From positions 62,001-126,000 of the forward strand of contig JBBDML010000009.1 of assembly GCA_040878345.1 (NCBI GenBank): 64,000 nt of DNA, read 5' to 3'. Both the position numbers and the translations under genes were made by a program. This DNA is from ZC4RG35 sp040878345 (lineage in GTDB: Bacteria; Actinomycetota; Acidimicrobiia; Spongiisociales; ZC4RG35). Below the pieces are notes generated by a model, which saw only the letters and a list, made by a program, of their open reading frames with translations, searched no databases and was not told the DNA's origin. Shown here in pieces: positions 42,236-51,013 of the stretch (position 1 is the first letter of the stretch; every line of letters starts with the position of its first letter).

Positions 42236-43361
42236 GGGCCCTCACAAGATCTGCGACGTCGTCTTCGTTGTTATAAGGGGCCAGAGATATTCGCAGTCGC
42301 CCGCCACGACCACCGGCAACGATGCCGACCGTCCTCAGGTGTCTTGTCACCTCCCTCGTGTCCATCCCGTCGTGGCTCAGCGAGATGATGTGATCGGACG
42401 CCGAGGGGTCCACCAACTCTCGTAAGGGATGCCAGCCGTAGGGCCTCAGCTCGCCGACGAGCAGGCGGGCAAGGTCGGCGGCGGCTCGTTCGATGTTGTC
42501 GAGGCCGGCATCGAGGAGCTGGTCGATGGCGGCGGTGAGACCCGCAGCCGACGCGTATGAGATGGTCGACTGGGTGTATCGACGAGCGTCAGGTGCCAGC
42601 AGGAGGCGGGTGGCGTCGAAGTCGAACGGTTCCGGGGCGGACATCCACCCAGGCAACGCCGGAGGCTCTTCGAGGAGTTGACGACTGATCACCCCGATGG
42701 CCACACCACCGTGGCCGCCGAGCCACTTGTACCCACTCGAGACCACGACATCGGCGCCCCACGACCCCATCGGGCGGTTCGTCGCCCCGGCCTCCTGGGT
42801 GGCGTCTACCACCAGCCGGACCCCGGCTTGTGCGGTGGCCTCCCGCAGGCGGGGGATGTCGACGACCGTCCCGGTTGCATACTGGACAGAACCGATGGTC
42901 ACCACCGCGGTCTCTCCGTCTATCCGCTGGACCAGCTCACCGGTCAGATCGGAATCAGGGTCGTCATGGGCGAAGTCCACCCGGCAGCCGCCCCGCTCGG
43001 CCAACAGCAGCCAGGGGCGGGTCACCGCCGGGAAGTCGGTAGCCACCGCAACGATCTTGGCCCCTTCGGCCGGGGCGAGGATGAGAGGTAGCTGACCGAG
43101 TAGCTCACTGGCGCTGGCCAGGATGGCGACCTGCTCCGGGTCGCTCCTGAGCAGCTGAGCCGCCTTTGAGCGGAGGGCTTCGAGAAAGCCGGCCTCGTCT
43201 TCGTCGGGCATGTAGGTGTTGCCGTGACGACCCACATCTCCTAGGAACCCGGTCATCTCATCGACGGCGGGTTGGCCGATCAGACCGAGGGAGGCCTGAT
43301 TCAGGTAGACGACATCGCGCAAGGTTGGGTAATCGCTTCGGTCGAACAGAGAAGAGCTCAC
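42222..43361 (-). CDS. Aminotransferase class V (cysteine-desulfurase-like) PLP enzyme
   Basis: This 379-residue fold-type I PLP protein begins DVVYLNQASLGLIGQPAVDE. The aspartate that contacts PLP is in LVVDATQEAGATNRPM, and the Schiff-base Lys is in SSGYKWLGGHGG. It ends with the family region GIVAGGRGGRLRISLAPYNN. Members include kynureninase, cysteine desulfurases, isopenicillin-N epimerases and Ser-pyruvate transaminases. No sulfur-transfer Cys loop or Fe-S partners lie nearby, so a desulfurase role in cluster assembly is unlikely. Confidence 0.85.
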   Translation of the reverse strand: MSSSLFDRSDYPTLRDVVYLNQASLGLIGQPAVDEMTGFLGDVGRHGNTYMPDEDEAGFLEALRSKAAQLLRSDPEQVAILASASELLGQLPLILAPAEGAKIVAVATDFPAVTRPWLLLAERGGCRVDFAHDDPDSDLTGELVQRIDGETAVVTIGSVQYATGTVVDIPRLREATAQAGVRLVVDATQEAGATNRPMGSWGADVVVSSGYKWLGGHGGVAIGVISRQLLEEPPALPGWMSAPEPFDFDATRLLLAPDARRYTQSTISYASAAGLTAAIDQLLDAGLDNIERAAADLARLLVGELRPYGWHPLRELVDPSASDHIISLSHDGMDTREVTRHLRTVGIVAGGRGGRLRISLAPYNNEDDVADLVRALSQL

Positions 43362-43439
43362 CCGACTCCCTGCCTGGTTCGACCCACTGTATGTGGGCAG
43401 CGCCAGCCCGAACGAACCATGTGCGCTTGGGAGGGAGAG

Positions 43440-43858
43440 GCGAGGTGCTGTTGGCTAGCGCCCCATTTCCAGGAGCCAAGAGGGGTTCGCCGTCACCCAG
43501 ACCACCGTCTCCCGCGATCTGCGAGAGCTCGGGCTCAACAAGGTGCGCGCATCGAATGGGCATCTCGTCTACGTACAGGGGAGCGTCCCGACCAGGATCA
43601 GCTGGCAGCCATGGCTCGGGCGCTGCAACGGTGGGCGCTTGCCATGGAGCCGAGTGGGAACATGGTGGTCATCCGCACTCCGAATGGCTACGCCGATCCC
43701 GTGGCCCAGGCCATCGACGAGTCGGGCCACCCCCATGTCCTAGGCACGGTGGCCGGGGAGAACACTGTGTGGTGATTGCCGTGGAGGGCGTCTCGGGGAG
43801 CAGGCTCGCCGACACCCTGGGTTCCATGGCTATAGGGAATCCCTTGACTCGTGCCTAG
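43440..43858 (+). pseudogene. argR: Arginine repressor (ArgR) pseudogene with frameshifts
   Basis: Three frames joined in order spell an ArgR. Frame one from 43459 gives RPISRSQEGFAVTQTTVSRD and then LRELGLNKVRASNGHLVYVQ. After a lost base near 43589 frame two continues DQDQLAAMARALQRWALAME, then PSGNMVVIRTPNGYADPVAQ and PHVLGTVAGENTV. After another lost base near 43768 frame three gives VVIAVEGVSGSRLADTLGSM. The winged-helix region also lacks about ten residues between RSQE and GFAVTQ. No arginine-synthesis genes are nearby, so this is an orphan relic or second copy; two single-base assembly errors would not explain the internal loss. Confidence 0.82.
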
Positions 43859-43928
43859 GTGATTGGGTGCTACCCGGCTTCCACGCTGCCCAGTGACCTT
43901 GGTCGACCCATGTCGATATCCTCGCCAG

Positions 43929-44579
43929 GTGCCACCTCTGGTCGATCTCTCACATGTCATAGAGAACGGGATGACCACCTACCCCGGTCTTCCCGGCCCG
44001 ACGATCACCGACCACTTGTCCCGGGAGGGCTCGAGGAAGAACTACGAAACGGGGACCGAGTTCAACATTGGCCGCATCAACATGGTGGCCAACACCGGCA
44101 CCTATCTCGACACGCCGTTCCACCGCTACCCCGACGGCTACGACCTCGCCGACCTGCCCCTCGAGCGTGTCACCGACCTCACCGGGCTCTGCATCAAGGC
44201 CGAGTCCCAAGAGATCGGGCCTGGCTCTCTCACCGGCTTCGACCTTGCCGGCAAGGCCGTCTTGTTCGCCACCGGCTGGGATCGTCATTGGGGCACGGCC
44301 GCGTACGGCGACCCCAGCCACCCATACCTCTCCGAGACGACGGCGGAGCTTCTGGTCGCCGCTGGAGCCGCACTGGTGGGAATCGACTCGGTCAACATCG
44401 ACGACACCCGGGGCGGGTCCCGTCCCGTGCACAGCCGACTCCTCGCCGCGGGGATCCCCATCGTGGAGCATCTGACCGGTCTTCAGGCTCTGCTCGGCAC
44501 CGAGCTCCACTTCACCGCGGTGCCGGCTCCAGTTCGGGGCATGGGCACTTTCCCGGTCCGGGCATTCGCCGTCATCTAG
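43929..44579 (+). CDS. Cyclase family protein (kynurenine-formamidase-like) with altered metal motif
   Basis: From GTG at 43929 this is a 216-residue protein beginning PPLVDLSHVIENGMTTYPGL, the usual start of the cyclase/formamidase family. The metal-binding motif H-x-G-T-H-x-D-x-P-x-H appears as NTGTYLDTPFH, with Asn and Tyr replacing two His. The rest (GKAVLFATGWDRHWG, LVGIDSVNIDDTRGG) is intact. Amide hydrolysis or isomerisation is possible with a changed metal site. The longer start at 43863 overlaps the argR relic region and is less likely. Confidence 0.8.
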   Translation: MPPLVDLSHVIENGMTTYPGLPGPTITDHLSREGSRKNYETGTEFNIGRINMVANTGTYLDTPFHRYPDGYDLADLPLERVTDLTGLCIKAESQEIGPGSLTGFDLAGKAVLFATGWDRHWGTAAYGDPSHPYLSETTAELLVAAGAALVGIDSVNIDDTRGGSRPVHSRLLAAGIPIVEHLTGLQALLGTELHFTAVPAPVRGMGTFPVRAFAVI

Positions 44580-44602
44580 AACAGATCCGCCCGGGCCCGG
44601 TG

Positions 44603-45136
44603 CTATCGAATCGCGTCGCCCGCCACGTCGGCGATGTAATTCACCAAGTGCTCATCCTCTGGAGCCTGCGGATAGGCGAGCCGGAACGCTCGTGCCGCAT
44701 GGTCGGCTTGGTTGAAGTCACACAATGGCCAGAGAGTCACGAGGTCCTCTCGGTCTTGGGGATCTGCTCGATAGAGCTTCATGAGAAAGATGACGTTTGC
44801 GCTGGGCGACCGAACTTCCAGCGCCGGGTGTTGATAGACAAGCTCACATTCCTCGTAACTAGCCGTGGATGGCCAGAACGGCGCCGCAGCGTCGTTGAGC
44901 CACCCATGAGGCAGGTCGTGACGAGCCGCAACGCGGTCCGCGGCCTTCTTTAGGTCCGAATCGAGTTTGCGGGCGGAGTCGACGTCGCGAGTCGACATTC
45001 GTTGCGAGTTCCAAAGCATCCATGCGCCGCCGACCATCAATATCTCAGCCGAGCTTGCCAACTGGTCCAACTCCCGTGCGAGTTCATCAAACAGGGCCTC
45101 CAGCTGGCCGCGGTCTTCGAGCAGTCCGTTAGTCAC
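44603..45136 (-). CDS. Nucleotidyltransferase-like protein, putative toxin of an HTH/NTase pair
   Basis: This 177-residue protein has the minimal nucleotidyltransferase pattern: GGAWMLWNSQRMSTRDVD supplies the GG motif and D-x-D. Later VRSPSANVIFLMKLYRADPQDREDL resembles DUF6036/AbiEii-like proteins. These transfer nucleotides to tRNA or proteins in toxin-antitoxin and phage-defence modules. It follows, after nine bases, an XRE-type regulator on the same strand. Toxicity is inferred from this gene order only. Confidence 0.68.
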   Translation of the reverse strand: MTNGLLEDRGQLEALFDELARELDQLASSAEILMVGGAWMLWNSQRMSTRDVDSARKLDSDLKKAADRVAARHDLPHGWLNDAAAPFWPSTASYEECELVYQHPALEVRSPSANVIFLMKLYRADPQDREDLVTLWPLCDFNQADHAARAFRLAYPQAPEDEHLVNYIADVAGDAIR

Positions 45137-45145
45137 TGCTGCTCA

Positions 45146-45736
45146 TCAGACGACTGATCGGAACAACGCCGAACGTGATAGGACGAGGTTGCGTCGACTG
45201 AATGCCTCCGGGGTGGATTCCTCAAATGAAGCGCGCATCCGTGGAGTGGACGGGGGAGACCACGGCTCCTTCAACCGCCCGAAGGCGCGGGTCCATCGCG
45301 GACGCTCGATGTCGTGTTCGTCGGCCAGTTGCTCAGCCAGCGCGGCGAGAATGGCGTTAAGTATTGGAACGGTCGTCGCGGGTGGGTCAGCTATTGCCTC
45401 TGCGAGGTCCTCAGGGTGCTGTACCACCCGATCGACAAATGCACGAAGCCGAGTCCAGTCGATCTTCAATCGTCCCGCGTCTTTGTCGAACGCTGTCGCC
45501 AGTTGGGCGAGAGTCAAACGGTCCTCCCGTGGTCGCGACTCAACAACCAGGCTGTTTCCGGCTGCTTGGACGAGCCGGCCGAGCATGGTCAGCGTTGGAT
45601 CGCTCTCGCCATCCTCGATTCGAGAGACCGTGGAAGTCGGAACTCCCGCCTTGGAAGCCAGGGCGCGACGCGAAAGGCCGGCGCTGGCCCGAGCACTTCG
45701 AAGGATTGCTGCGCTGTCTATCACAAGGGGTAGCAT
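45146..45736 (-). CDS. XRE-family HTH protein, putative antitoxin/regulator
   Basis: From ATG at 45736 the protein has 196 residues. The helix-turn-helix lies at about residues 7-65 (LRSARASAGLSRRALASKAG, then VPTSTVSRIEDGESDP), followed by a helical domain of about 120 residues (IDWTRLRAFVDRVVQHPEDL) seen in regulators encoded beside nucleotidyltransferase genes. Earlier in-frame starts exist at 45769 and 45802. The start codon overlaps a small palindrome (GCAT-AC-ATGC), a possible autoregulatory site. Confidence 0.72.
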   Translation of the reverse strand: MLPLVIDSAAILRSARASAGLSRRALASKAGVPTSTVSRIEDGESDPTLTMLGRLVQAAGNSLVVESRPREDRLTLAQLATAFDKDAGRLKIDWTRLRAFVDRVVQHPEDLAEAIADPPATTVPILNAILAALAEQLADEHDIERPRWTRAFGRLKEPWSPPSTPRMRASFEESTPEAFSRRNLVLSRSALFRSVV

Positions 45737-45873
45737 ACATGCAACCCCCCAAGGAAGCAAAGGGCTCATGAGCCTCACCGAGTGCCTCACGCGACGTTTC
45801 ACGTCGGAGCCATGTGATGCGCTGCGGACCCAGGATCTTGGCCCGCCCCTCTACGGGGCCACGGGGACTGGTC

Positions 45874-46812
45874 TCAGGTGCCGGCCAGGGTTGTGACCAC
45901 GGTCTCGACCAGGTCGAAGCGAGCGGCGGGGAGCACCCAGTAAGAGACCCCATACCTCTCCCTGCGCTCTTCGAGGGTCTCGATGATCCGACCCGGCGCA
46001 CCCAGAAGCACATGCGGCGAGGCCAACACCCGATCCGGGGTGGTTCCCCACTCCCTGGCCAGCTCCGCAGCCCTCATCTCAGGATCGTCGGTGGCTTCGA
46101 TGTGGTTGGCGGCGAGGCTGAGGACCAGGTCCCGATCACCGGCGCCCGCCCTGACCCACGCCAGTTGCTGGTCGATGCGGGAGCCCGAGCGACCCAGAGC
46201 CTCGTCGAAGTCGTCGAGACTGGAGTCGGGGCCACCAACCGGTGAGATCCCAACCATGTCGGCGAACCGACCGGCCAGGGTCAGCATGCGCTTGCCCGCG
46301 GCGGCGATCAAGAGTGGCGGGTGGGGCTGCTGCACTGGTCGAGGACAGGTGACCCCTTCCACCTGGTAGTGAATCCCGGTCATCGTGAAGGGCTCACCGG
46401 ACCAGCATCCCAGTATGACCCGGATCGCCTCCTCGAAGCGGTCGACCCGGGTCCCCGGCGGGTCATAGGCCAAGGCGATCGAGTCGTATTGGGGTTTGAT
46501 CCACCCGGTCCCGATCCCCAGCTCGAAGCGACCCTCGGAGAGTATGTCGAGGGTGGCGGCGTCCCGGGCCACCACCACCGGGTGGCGGTAGTCGTTGGCG
46601 ATGACCATCGGTGACACCCTCATCCCCGAGACCTCGGCGGCCAGGGAGAGCAGTGGCATCACCGCCAGCCGGGAGCTGATGTGGTCTGCGGTGCACACCA
46701 CGTCGAACCCGGTGTCCTCGGCCTTCCTGATCGCCTCCACCAGCTCGCCGCGACCCGGGGCGCCCCCGAAGCTGATCCCGAAGCGGAAAGGGTGGTGTCC
46801 CATCACGGTCAC
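45874..46812 (-). CDS. LLM-class F420-type oxidoreductase
   Basis: This 312-residue luciferase-like TIM barrel has RFGISFGGAPGRGELVEAIR, FDVVCTADHISSRLAVMPLL, GRFELGIGTGWIKPQYDSIA and QPHPPLLIAAAGKRMLTLAG. It resembles actinobacterial F420-dependent proteins of the Mycobacterium TIGR03621 type, from memory. The start may be GTG at 46812 or ATG at 46803. It stands alone downstream of the rhodanese gene. Confidence 0.87.
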   Translation of the reverse strand: MTVMGHHPFRFGISFGGAPGRGELVEAIRKAEDTGFDVVCTADHISSRLAVMPLLSLAAEVSGMRVSPMVIANDYRHPVVVARDAATLDILSEGRFELGIGTGWIKPQYDSIALAYDPPGTRVDRFEEAIRVILGCWSGEPFTMTGIHYQVEGVTCPRPVQQPHPPLLIAAAGKRMLTLAGRFADMVGISPVGGPDSSLDDFDEALGRSGSRIDQQLAWVRAGAGDRDLVLSLAANHIEATDDPEMRAAELAREWGTTPDRVLASPHVLLGAPGRIIETLEERRERYGVSYWVLPAARFDLVETVVTTLAGT

Positions 46813-46857
46813 CGTATCGGGGTGGCCACCACCATGGTGGCGACCACCCCGACACGG

Positions 46858-47706
46858 TCAGGCCCCGACCTCGACGGGGACACCCACCAGGCTCCCGTAC
46901 TCGGTCCACGAGCCGTCGTAGTTCTTCACCGACGGGTAGCCGAGCAGCTCACTGAGCACGAACCAGGTGTGGGAGGACCGCTCACCGATCCGGCAGTAGG
47001 CGATGACGGTGCCGTCACCGTCGATGCCCTTCCCCCCATAGAGGGCGACCAGGTCGTCGTGGCCCTTGAAGGTGCCGTCCTCGTTGGCGGTCTGGCTCCA
47101 GGGGATGGACACGGCTCCCGGGACGTGTCCCGGCACATAGGGCTGCTCCTGGGGGAGATGGGGTGGGGCCGTCACCTCCCCGGAGAACTCCCCCGGTGAG
47201 CGGACGTCGACCATCTGCCCACCTGTGACGGCGAACTCGATCACCTCCTCCCGGCTGGCGCGCAACTCGGGTCGTGGCGACGTCGTCGCCCTGAACTCGG
47301 CTTGGGCTCGGCCCGGGGTCTCCGTGGTCAGGGGTCGGTCCTCGAGCATCCACTTGATCCGCCCCCCGTCGAGGAGCTTGACGTTGTCGATGCCCCGCAG
47401 CTTGCACAGCCAGTAGGCATAGGCGGCAAACCAGTTGTTGTTGCCCCCGTAGAGGACCAGAGTCTGGTCGCTGCCGATTCCCTTCGACCCGAGCAGGGCG
47501 GCGAGCCGGCCGGCATCGACGAAGTCGCGCCGGGGCAGGTCGTGCAGCTCCAGTTTCCAGTCGAGGGACACCGCCCCGGGGATGTGGCCCCCGTCGTAGG
47601 CGGTGGTGTCCTCGTCCACCTCGACCACGGCGATGCTCGAGTCGTCGAGCATCCCCGCCAGGGTCTCGGTGTCGATGAGCACCGCCGATTCGGTGCGTGT
47701 CGTCAT
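46858..47706 (-). CDS. Thiosulfate sulfurtransferase (two-domain rhodanese, mycobacterial CysA2/SseA-like)
   Basis: This 282-residue protein has an inactive N-terminal rhodanese domain (VVEVDEDTTAYDGGHIPGAV, VLYGGNNNWFAAYAYW). The C-terminal domain carries the active-site Cys in AYCRIGERSSHTWFVL and the closing KNYDGSWTEYGSLVGVPVEV. The match to the M. tuberculosis CysA2 family is close throughout. It transfers sulfane sulfur from thiosulfate to thiols or cyanide. AAGGAG lies upstream of ATG at 47706; the longer frame to 47817 is rejected. It is divergent from the AfsR-like regulator. Confidence 0.92.
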   Translation of the reverse strand: MTTRTESAVLIDTETLAGMLDDSSIAVVEVDEDTTAYDGGHIPGAVSLDWKLELHDLPRRDFVDAGRLAALLGSKGIGSDQTLVLYGGNNNWFAAYAYWLCKLRGIDNVKLLDGGRIKWMLEDRPLTTETPGRAQAEFRATTSPRPELRASREEVIEFAVTGGQMVDVRSPGEFSGEVTAPPHLPQEQPYVPGHVPGAVSIPWSQTANEDGTFKGHDDLVALYGGKGIDGDGTVIAYCRIGERSSHTWFVLSELLGYPSVKNYDGSWTEYGSLVGVPVEVGA

Positions 47707-47802
47707 TGCGATCTCCTTGGACCGGGGGTGTAGGTTCGTGACCCGATCCGGTTGGTTTGTCGCGAACACCGGTACCGGTCCGGTAACCGTCGGGTACATG
47801 TC

Positions 47803-50800
47803 ATGACCGAGCTGCACATCAACGTTCTGGGGCCCCTGGAGATGAAGGTGGGGGGCCGACCCGTGGATCCGGGCACCCCCAAGGCCCGGGCGCTGCTCTC
47901 CGCCCTGGTCCTCAACCGGGGTCGGGTGGTCTCCGTCGACTCCTTGGTGGACATCCTATGGGGCGACCGGCCCCCGGCGACGGCTCACAAGAGCATCCAC
48001 AAGTACGTCTCGGGTCTGCGACGGAGTCTGGGGTCGGCCATCGTCACCCGTCCCCCCGGATACCTGGTCGACCCCGACGCCGCAATGATCGACGTGGCCC
48101 GATTCGAGGAGATCCTGAAGGACGGCCGGGGGGAGACCGACCTGGAGGAGGCACTGGCCCTGTGGCGGGGCGCCCCCCACCCCGAGCTCGCCGAGACCGA
48201 TGCCGGGAGAGCCGAGGCCACCCGTCTCGACGAGCTTCGTCTCCAGGCCATCGAGACCCTCCTCAGAAGTCGCATCGAGGGTGGCCGGCACACCGAGGTG
48301 ATCGGGGAGCTGGAGACCCTGGTGGCCGCCCATCCCTACCGGGAGAATCTGTGGTCGCTTCTGATGCGGGCCCTGTACCGGGCGGGGCGGCAGTCGGACG
48401 CCCTCGCCGCCTACGCCCGGCTCGGTGGTCTCCTCGGCGAGCAGCTGGGGATCGAGCCCTCGCCGGAGCTGGCCTCCCTGGAGGAGCAGATCCTGCTCCA
48501 CGACCCCGCCCTCAAGCCACCGGCGACCGCAGGCCACAACCTCCCCACCCCGCTCACCAGCTTCGTTGGTCGTGACCCCGAGATGAGGGCCCTCGCCGAG
48601 CTCCTCGCCGGCCGGCGTCTGGTGGTGCTGCTCGGGCCCGCCGGGTCGGGGAAGACCAGACTCGCCATCGAGACCGGTCGGGCCAACCTCGACCGTTTCG
48701 CTGACGGGGTGTGGTTCGTCGATCTGGCATCGATACGGTCCGAGGAGCTGGTGTTCGACACCATCGCCAATACCCTGGGTGTGGGTGGGCTCGGTGAGCG
48801 TGAGGTCAGCACGGTGCTCCATGAGTATCTGGCAAACCGCCACCTGCTCTTGATCCTCGACAACTGCGAGCATCTCGTCGGCAGGGTCGCCGAGGTGGCC
48901 CGGGGGCTCCTCGGCCACTGCCCTGAACTGGTGATCCTGGCGACCAGCCGGGAACGCATCGGCCTCCCCGGGGAGACGTTGTTCGACGTCTCTCCCCTCC
49001 CCTACCCCGAGATCGACGATCCGGTCAGCGAGGACTTCGACGCGGTCAGGTTGTTCATGGAGCGGGTCAGATCCGGCGGGAACGCTCAGAGCCGGCCCAC
49101 CGAGATGGTGGGTGAGATAGTCCGCCGTCTCGATGGCATCCCGCTGGCGCTGGAGCTGGCGGCAGCCCGGGTCAGGGGCCTGGGGCTGACCGCCTTGCGC
49201 GACGGTCTCGACGACCGGTTCTCACTGCTGGCCTCCTCGACCGAGGTGGAGCGTCATCAGACCCTGGCCGAGGCGGTGGAATGGAGCTTCCGTCTCCTCA
49301 CCCCCCACGAGCAGGTCCTCTTCGGCCGTCTCTCGGTGTTCCGCGGGCCCTTCGATCTCCAGGCGGTGGTCGAGGTGTGCGGGTACGAGCCTCTCCACCC
49401 CCAACAGGTGCCGGGGACTCTCGCCGATCTCGTCGACAGCTCCCTGGTCACCATCACCGGCGACGAGCCCCGGCGTTACCGCCTCCTCGAGACACTGCGG
49501 GAGTACGCACTGGTGGTCGCCGCCGCCGAGGAGACCACCCGGCTCCGTGGCGCCCACGCCGCCCACTATCTGTGGCTGGCGGAGGAGGCCAACCGGCATC
49601 TCCGCGGCCCCGGCCAGACCTCGTGGCTGGCCACCCTGCGGAGCGACCACGACAACCTGCTGGCGGCCTTGCGATGGGGAGTGGACAACTCGGCCGAAAC
49701 CATGGTCCGTCTCGCCTGTGCCCTCGGCCCCTATTGGGACACGGTGGGCCCCCGCTCGGAGGGTCACGAGTGGCTGGTCCGGGCGGCCGAGGCCTCCGAC
49801 GGAGTCGACCCGGTGCTGCGGGTGGACACCCTCCTCGAGGCGAGCAATCTCTTCTCCTCGCAGCGGGCCTCCCTGCCCCGGGCCTATGCGGATCAGGCCC
49901 TCACCGTCGCCAGAGAGATCCGGTATGACCTGGGGGTGGCTCGGGCCCTGCGCGCCCTCTCCTGGGCCTATGCCATCGACGGCGAAACCGTGGAGGCCCG
50001 CGTCGTCGGGATGGAGGCCTTCGACTACCTGACCGGTCACGACGACCGTTGGGAGCTGGCGCTGTGGTATGAGCGGATGGGTCAGGCCAGCTTCCGGGAC
50101 CCTGCCGGCTCGCTGAAGATGCTGGAGCGGGCCCTCGACCTCTATCGGGAGGTGGGTGACCGGGGCCGGGAGGCTCTGGTCTTGTACAAAATCGCCGAGC
50201 AGCTCGCCGGTGGCGACGGCGATCTGGGGCGGGCGGTGGAGTACGCCCAGCAGGCGATCGTCATCTGCCAGGAGGTCGGCAATGTCCACGACGGTGCACA
50301 CGCCCGTCTCGAGTACGGGAAGGTGCTGCGCCGCGCCGGGAGGACTGCCGAGGCCATCGCTGTGCTCGGCGAGGCCCACGCCCAGCTGAGCAAGCAGGGC
50401 GATGAGAGATGCACCCTCAGAACACTGGCGGCACTGGGCACCACCTATCTCGATGCGGGGGACCCGGCCGCGGCAGAAAGCCCCCTCAGGGAGAGCCTGG
50501 AGAGGGGGAGGATGCTCGCCGACCCACGACCTATCCGGACCGCCATCGCCGGGATGGCCCGCATCGCCGCCGAGAGCGGCGACCCCGCCCGGGCGGCGAC
50601 CCTCCTCGGTTTCGTCGACGAGCTGGGCCTGCGTCTCGACATCCCCGCTTCGGAGGTATCACAGGGAAAACGCGGGGAGCGGCTTGCCCTCTTGGAGGCG
50701 AGTCTGGGTCGCACCGAGTTGGACCGACTTTGGGAGCAGGGTCATGGGCTGTCCGCCGAGGAGGCGGTCGATCTCGCCTTGGCAACGGGTATGACTGCCC

Positions 50801-50808
50801 GGCTCTGA
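47803..50808 (+). CDS. AfsR/SARP-family regulator with NB-ARC-type ATPase and TPR-like domains
   Basis: This 1001-residue protein has an OmpR-type DNA-binding domain (about residues 15-95), a BTAD helical domain (95-240) and a nucleotide-binding domain starting FVGRDPEMRALAELLAGRRL. Walker A is GPAGSGKT near 280 and Walker B is LLLILDNCEHL; ILATSRERIGLPGE follows. The remainder, from about 600, is helical repeats. It should be an ATP-controlled activator of its own target genes. GTG/TTG starts upstream of ATG 47803 are open but lie in the divergent promoter, where ACCGGTACCGGT at 47768-47779 forms a direct and inverted repeat that could be a binding site. Confidence 0.9.
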   Translation: MTELHINVLGPLEMKVGGRPVDPGTPKARALLSALVLNRGRVVSVDSLVDILWGDRPPATAHKSIHKYVSGLRRSLGSAIVTRPPGYLVDPDAAMIDVARFEEILKDGRGETDLEEALALWRGAPHPELAETDAGRAEATRLDELRLQAIETLLRSRIEGGRHTEVIGELETLVAAHPYRENLWSLLMRALYRAGRQSDALAAYARLGGLLGEQLGIEPSPELASLEEQILLHDPALKPPATAGHNLPTPLTSFVGRDPEMRALAELLAGRRLVVLLGPAGSGKTRLAIETGRANLDRFADGVWFVDLASIRSEELVFDTIANTLGVGGLGEREVSTVLHEYLANRHLLLILDNCEHLVGRVAEVARGLLGHCPELVILATSRERIGLPGETLFDVSPLPYPEIDDPVSEDFDAVRLFMERVRSGGNAQSRPTEMVGEIVRRLDGIPLALELAAARVRGLGLTALRDGLDDRFSLLASSTEVERHQTLAEAVEWSFRLLTPHEQVLFGRLSVFRGPFDLQAVVEVCGYEPLHPQQVPGTLADLVDSSLVTITGDEPRRYRLLETLREYALVVAAAEETTRLRGAHAAHYLWLAEEANRHLRGPGQTSWLATLRSDHDNLLAALRWGVDNSAETMVRLACALGPYWDTVGPRSEGHEWLVRAAEASDGVDPVLRVDTLLEASNLFSSQRASLPRAYADQALTVAREIRYDLGVARALRALSWAYAIDGETVEARVVGMEAFDYLTGHDDRWELALWYERMGQASFRDPAGSLKMLERALDLYREVGDRGREALVLYKIAEQLAGGDGDLGRAVEYAQQAIVICQEVGNVHDGAHARLEYGKVLRRAGRTAEAIAVLGEAHAQLSKQGDERCTLRTLAALGTTYLDAGDPAAAESPLRESLERGRMLADPRPIRTAIAGMARIAAESGDPARAATLLGFVDELGLRLDIPASEVSQGKRGERLALLEASLGRTELDRLWEQGHGLSAEEAVDLALATGMTARL

Positions 50809-50861
50809 ACGGCGGCCTGAGCTGTTTGACCCCCGACTCGTGAGGGGCGCCTCGAGCGAAA

Positions 50862-50875
50862 GGGCCTGACGGCCC
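50862..50875. terminator. Weak hairpin after the AfsR-like gene
   Basis: GGGCC pairs with GGCCC around TGAC, 54 bp after the regulator's stop. The stem is short and has no T-run. The rest of the 200-bp gap before the VapBC promoter holds nothing else I can support. Confidence 0.25.
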
Positions 50876-50980
50876 AGGGACCTGAGGCTCTTCAGTACCT
50901 CCGCGATCGTGGAATAGGCCCGCCATCTTTCGGATTAGGCACGGCAACACCTGGCTCTGAAATAGAAAACCAGCGTGATG

Positions 50981-51013
50981 TTGGACACTCAAGTGTGTGT
51001 GTATACTGTGCGC
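50981..51013 (+). promoter_or_regulatory. Promoter of the VapBC pair, probably leaderless
   Basis: TTGGAC at 50981-50986 and TATACT at 51002-51007 form sigma-70-like elements with a 15-bp spacer, slightly short. The -10 element ends only six bases before ATG at 51014, so transcription would start at or next to the start codon. ACACTCAAGTGT between the elements is nearly palindromic and may bind the VapB-VapC complex. Confidence 0.55.

Noticed and set aside
50991..51003. GT-rich tract before vapB
   Set aside because: It is a short run within the promoter spacer, too short to call a microsatellite or recombination signal.
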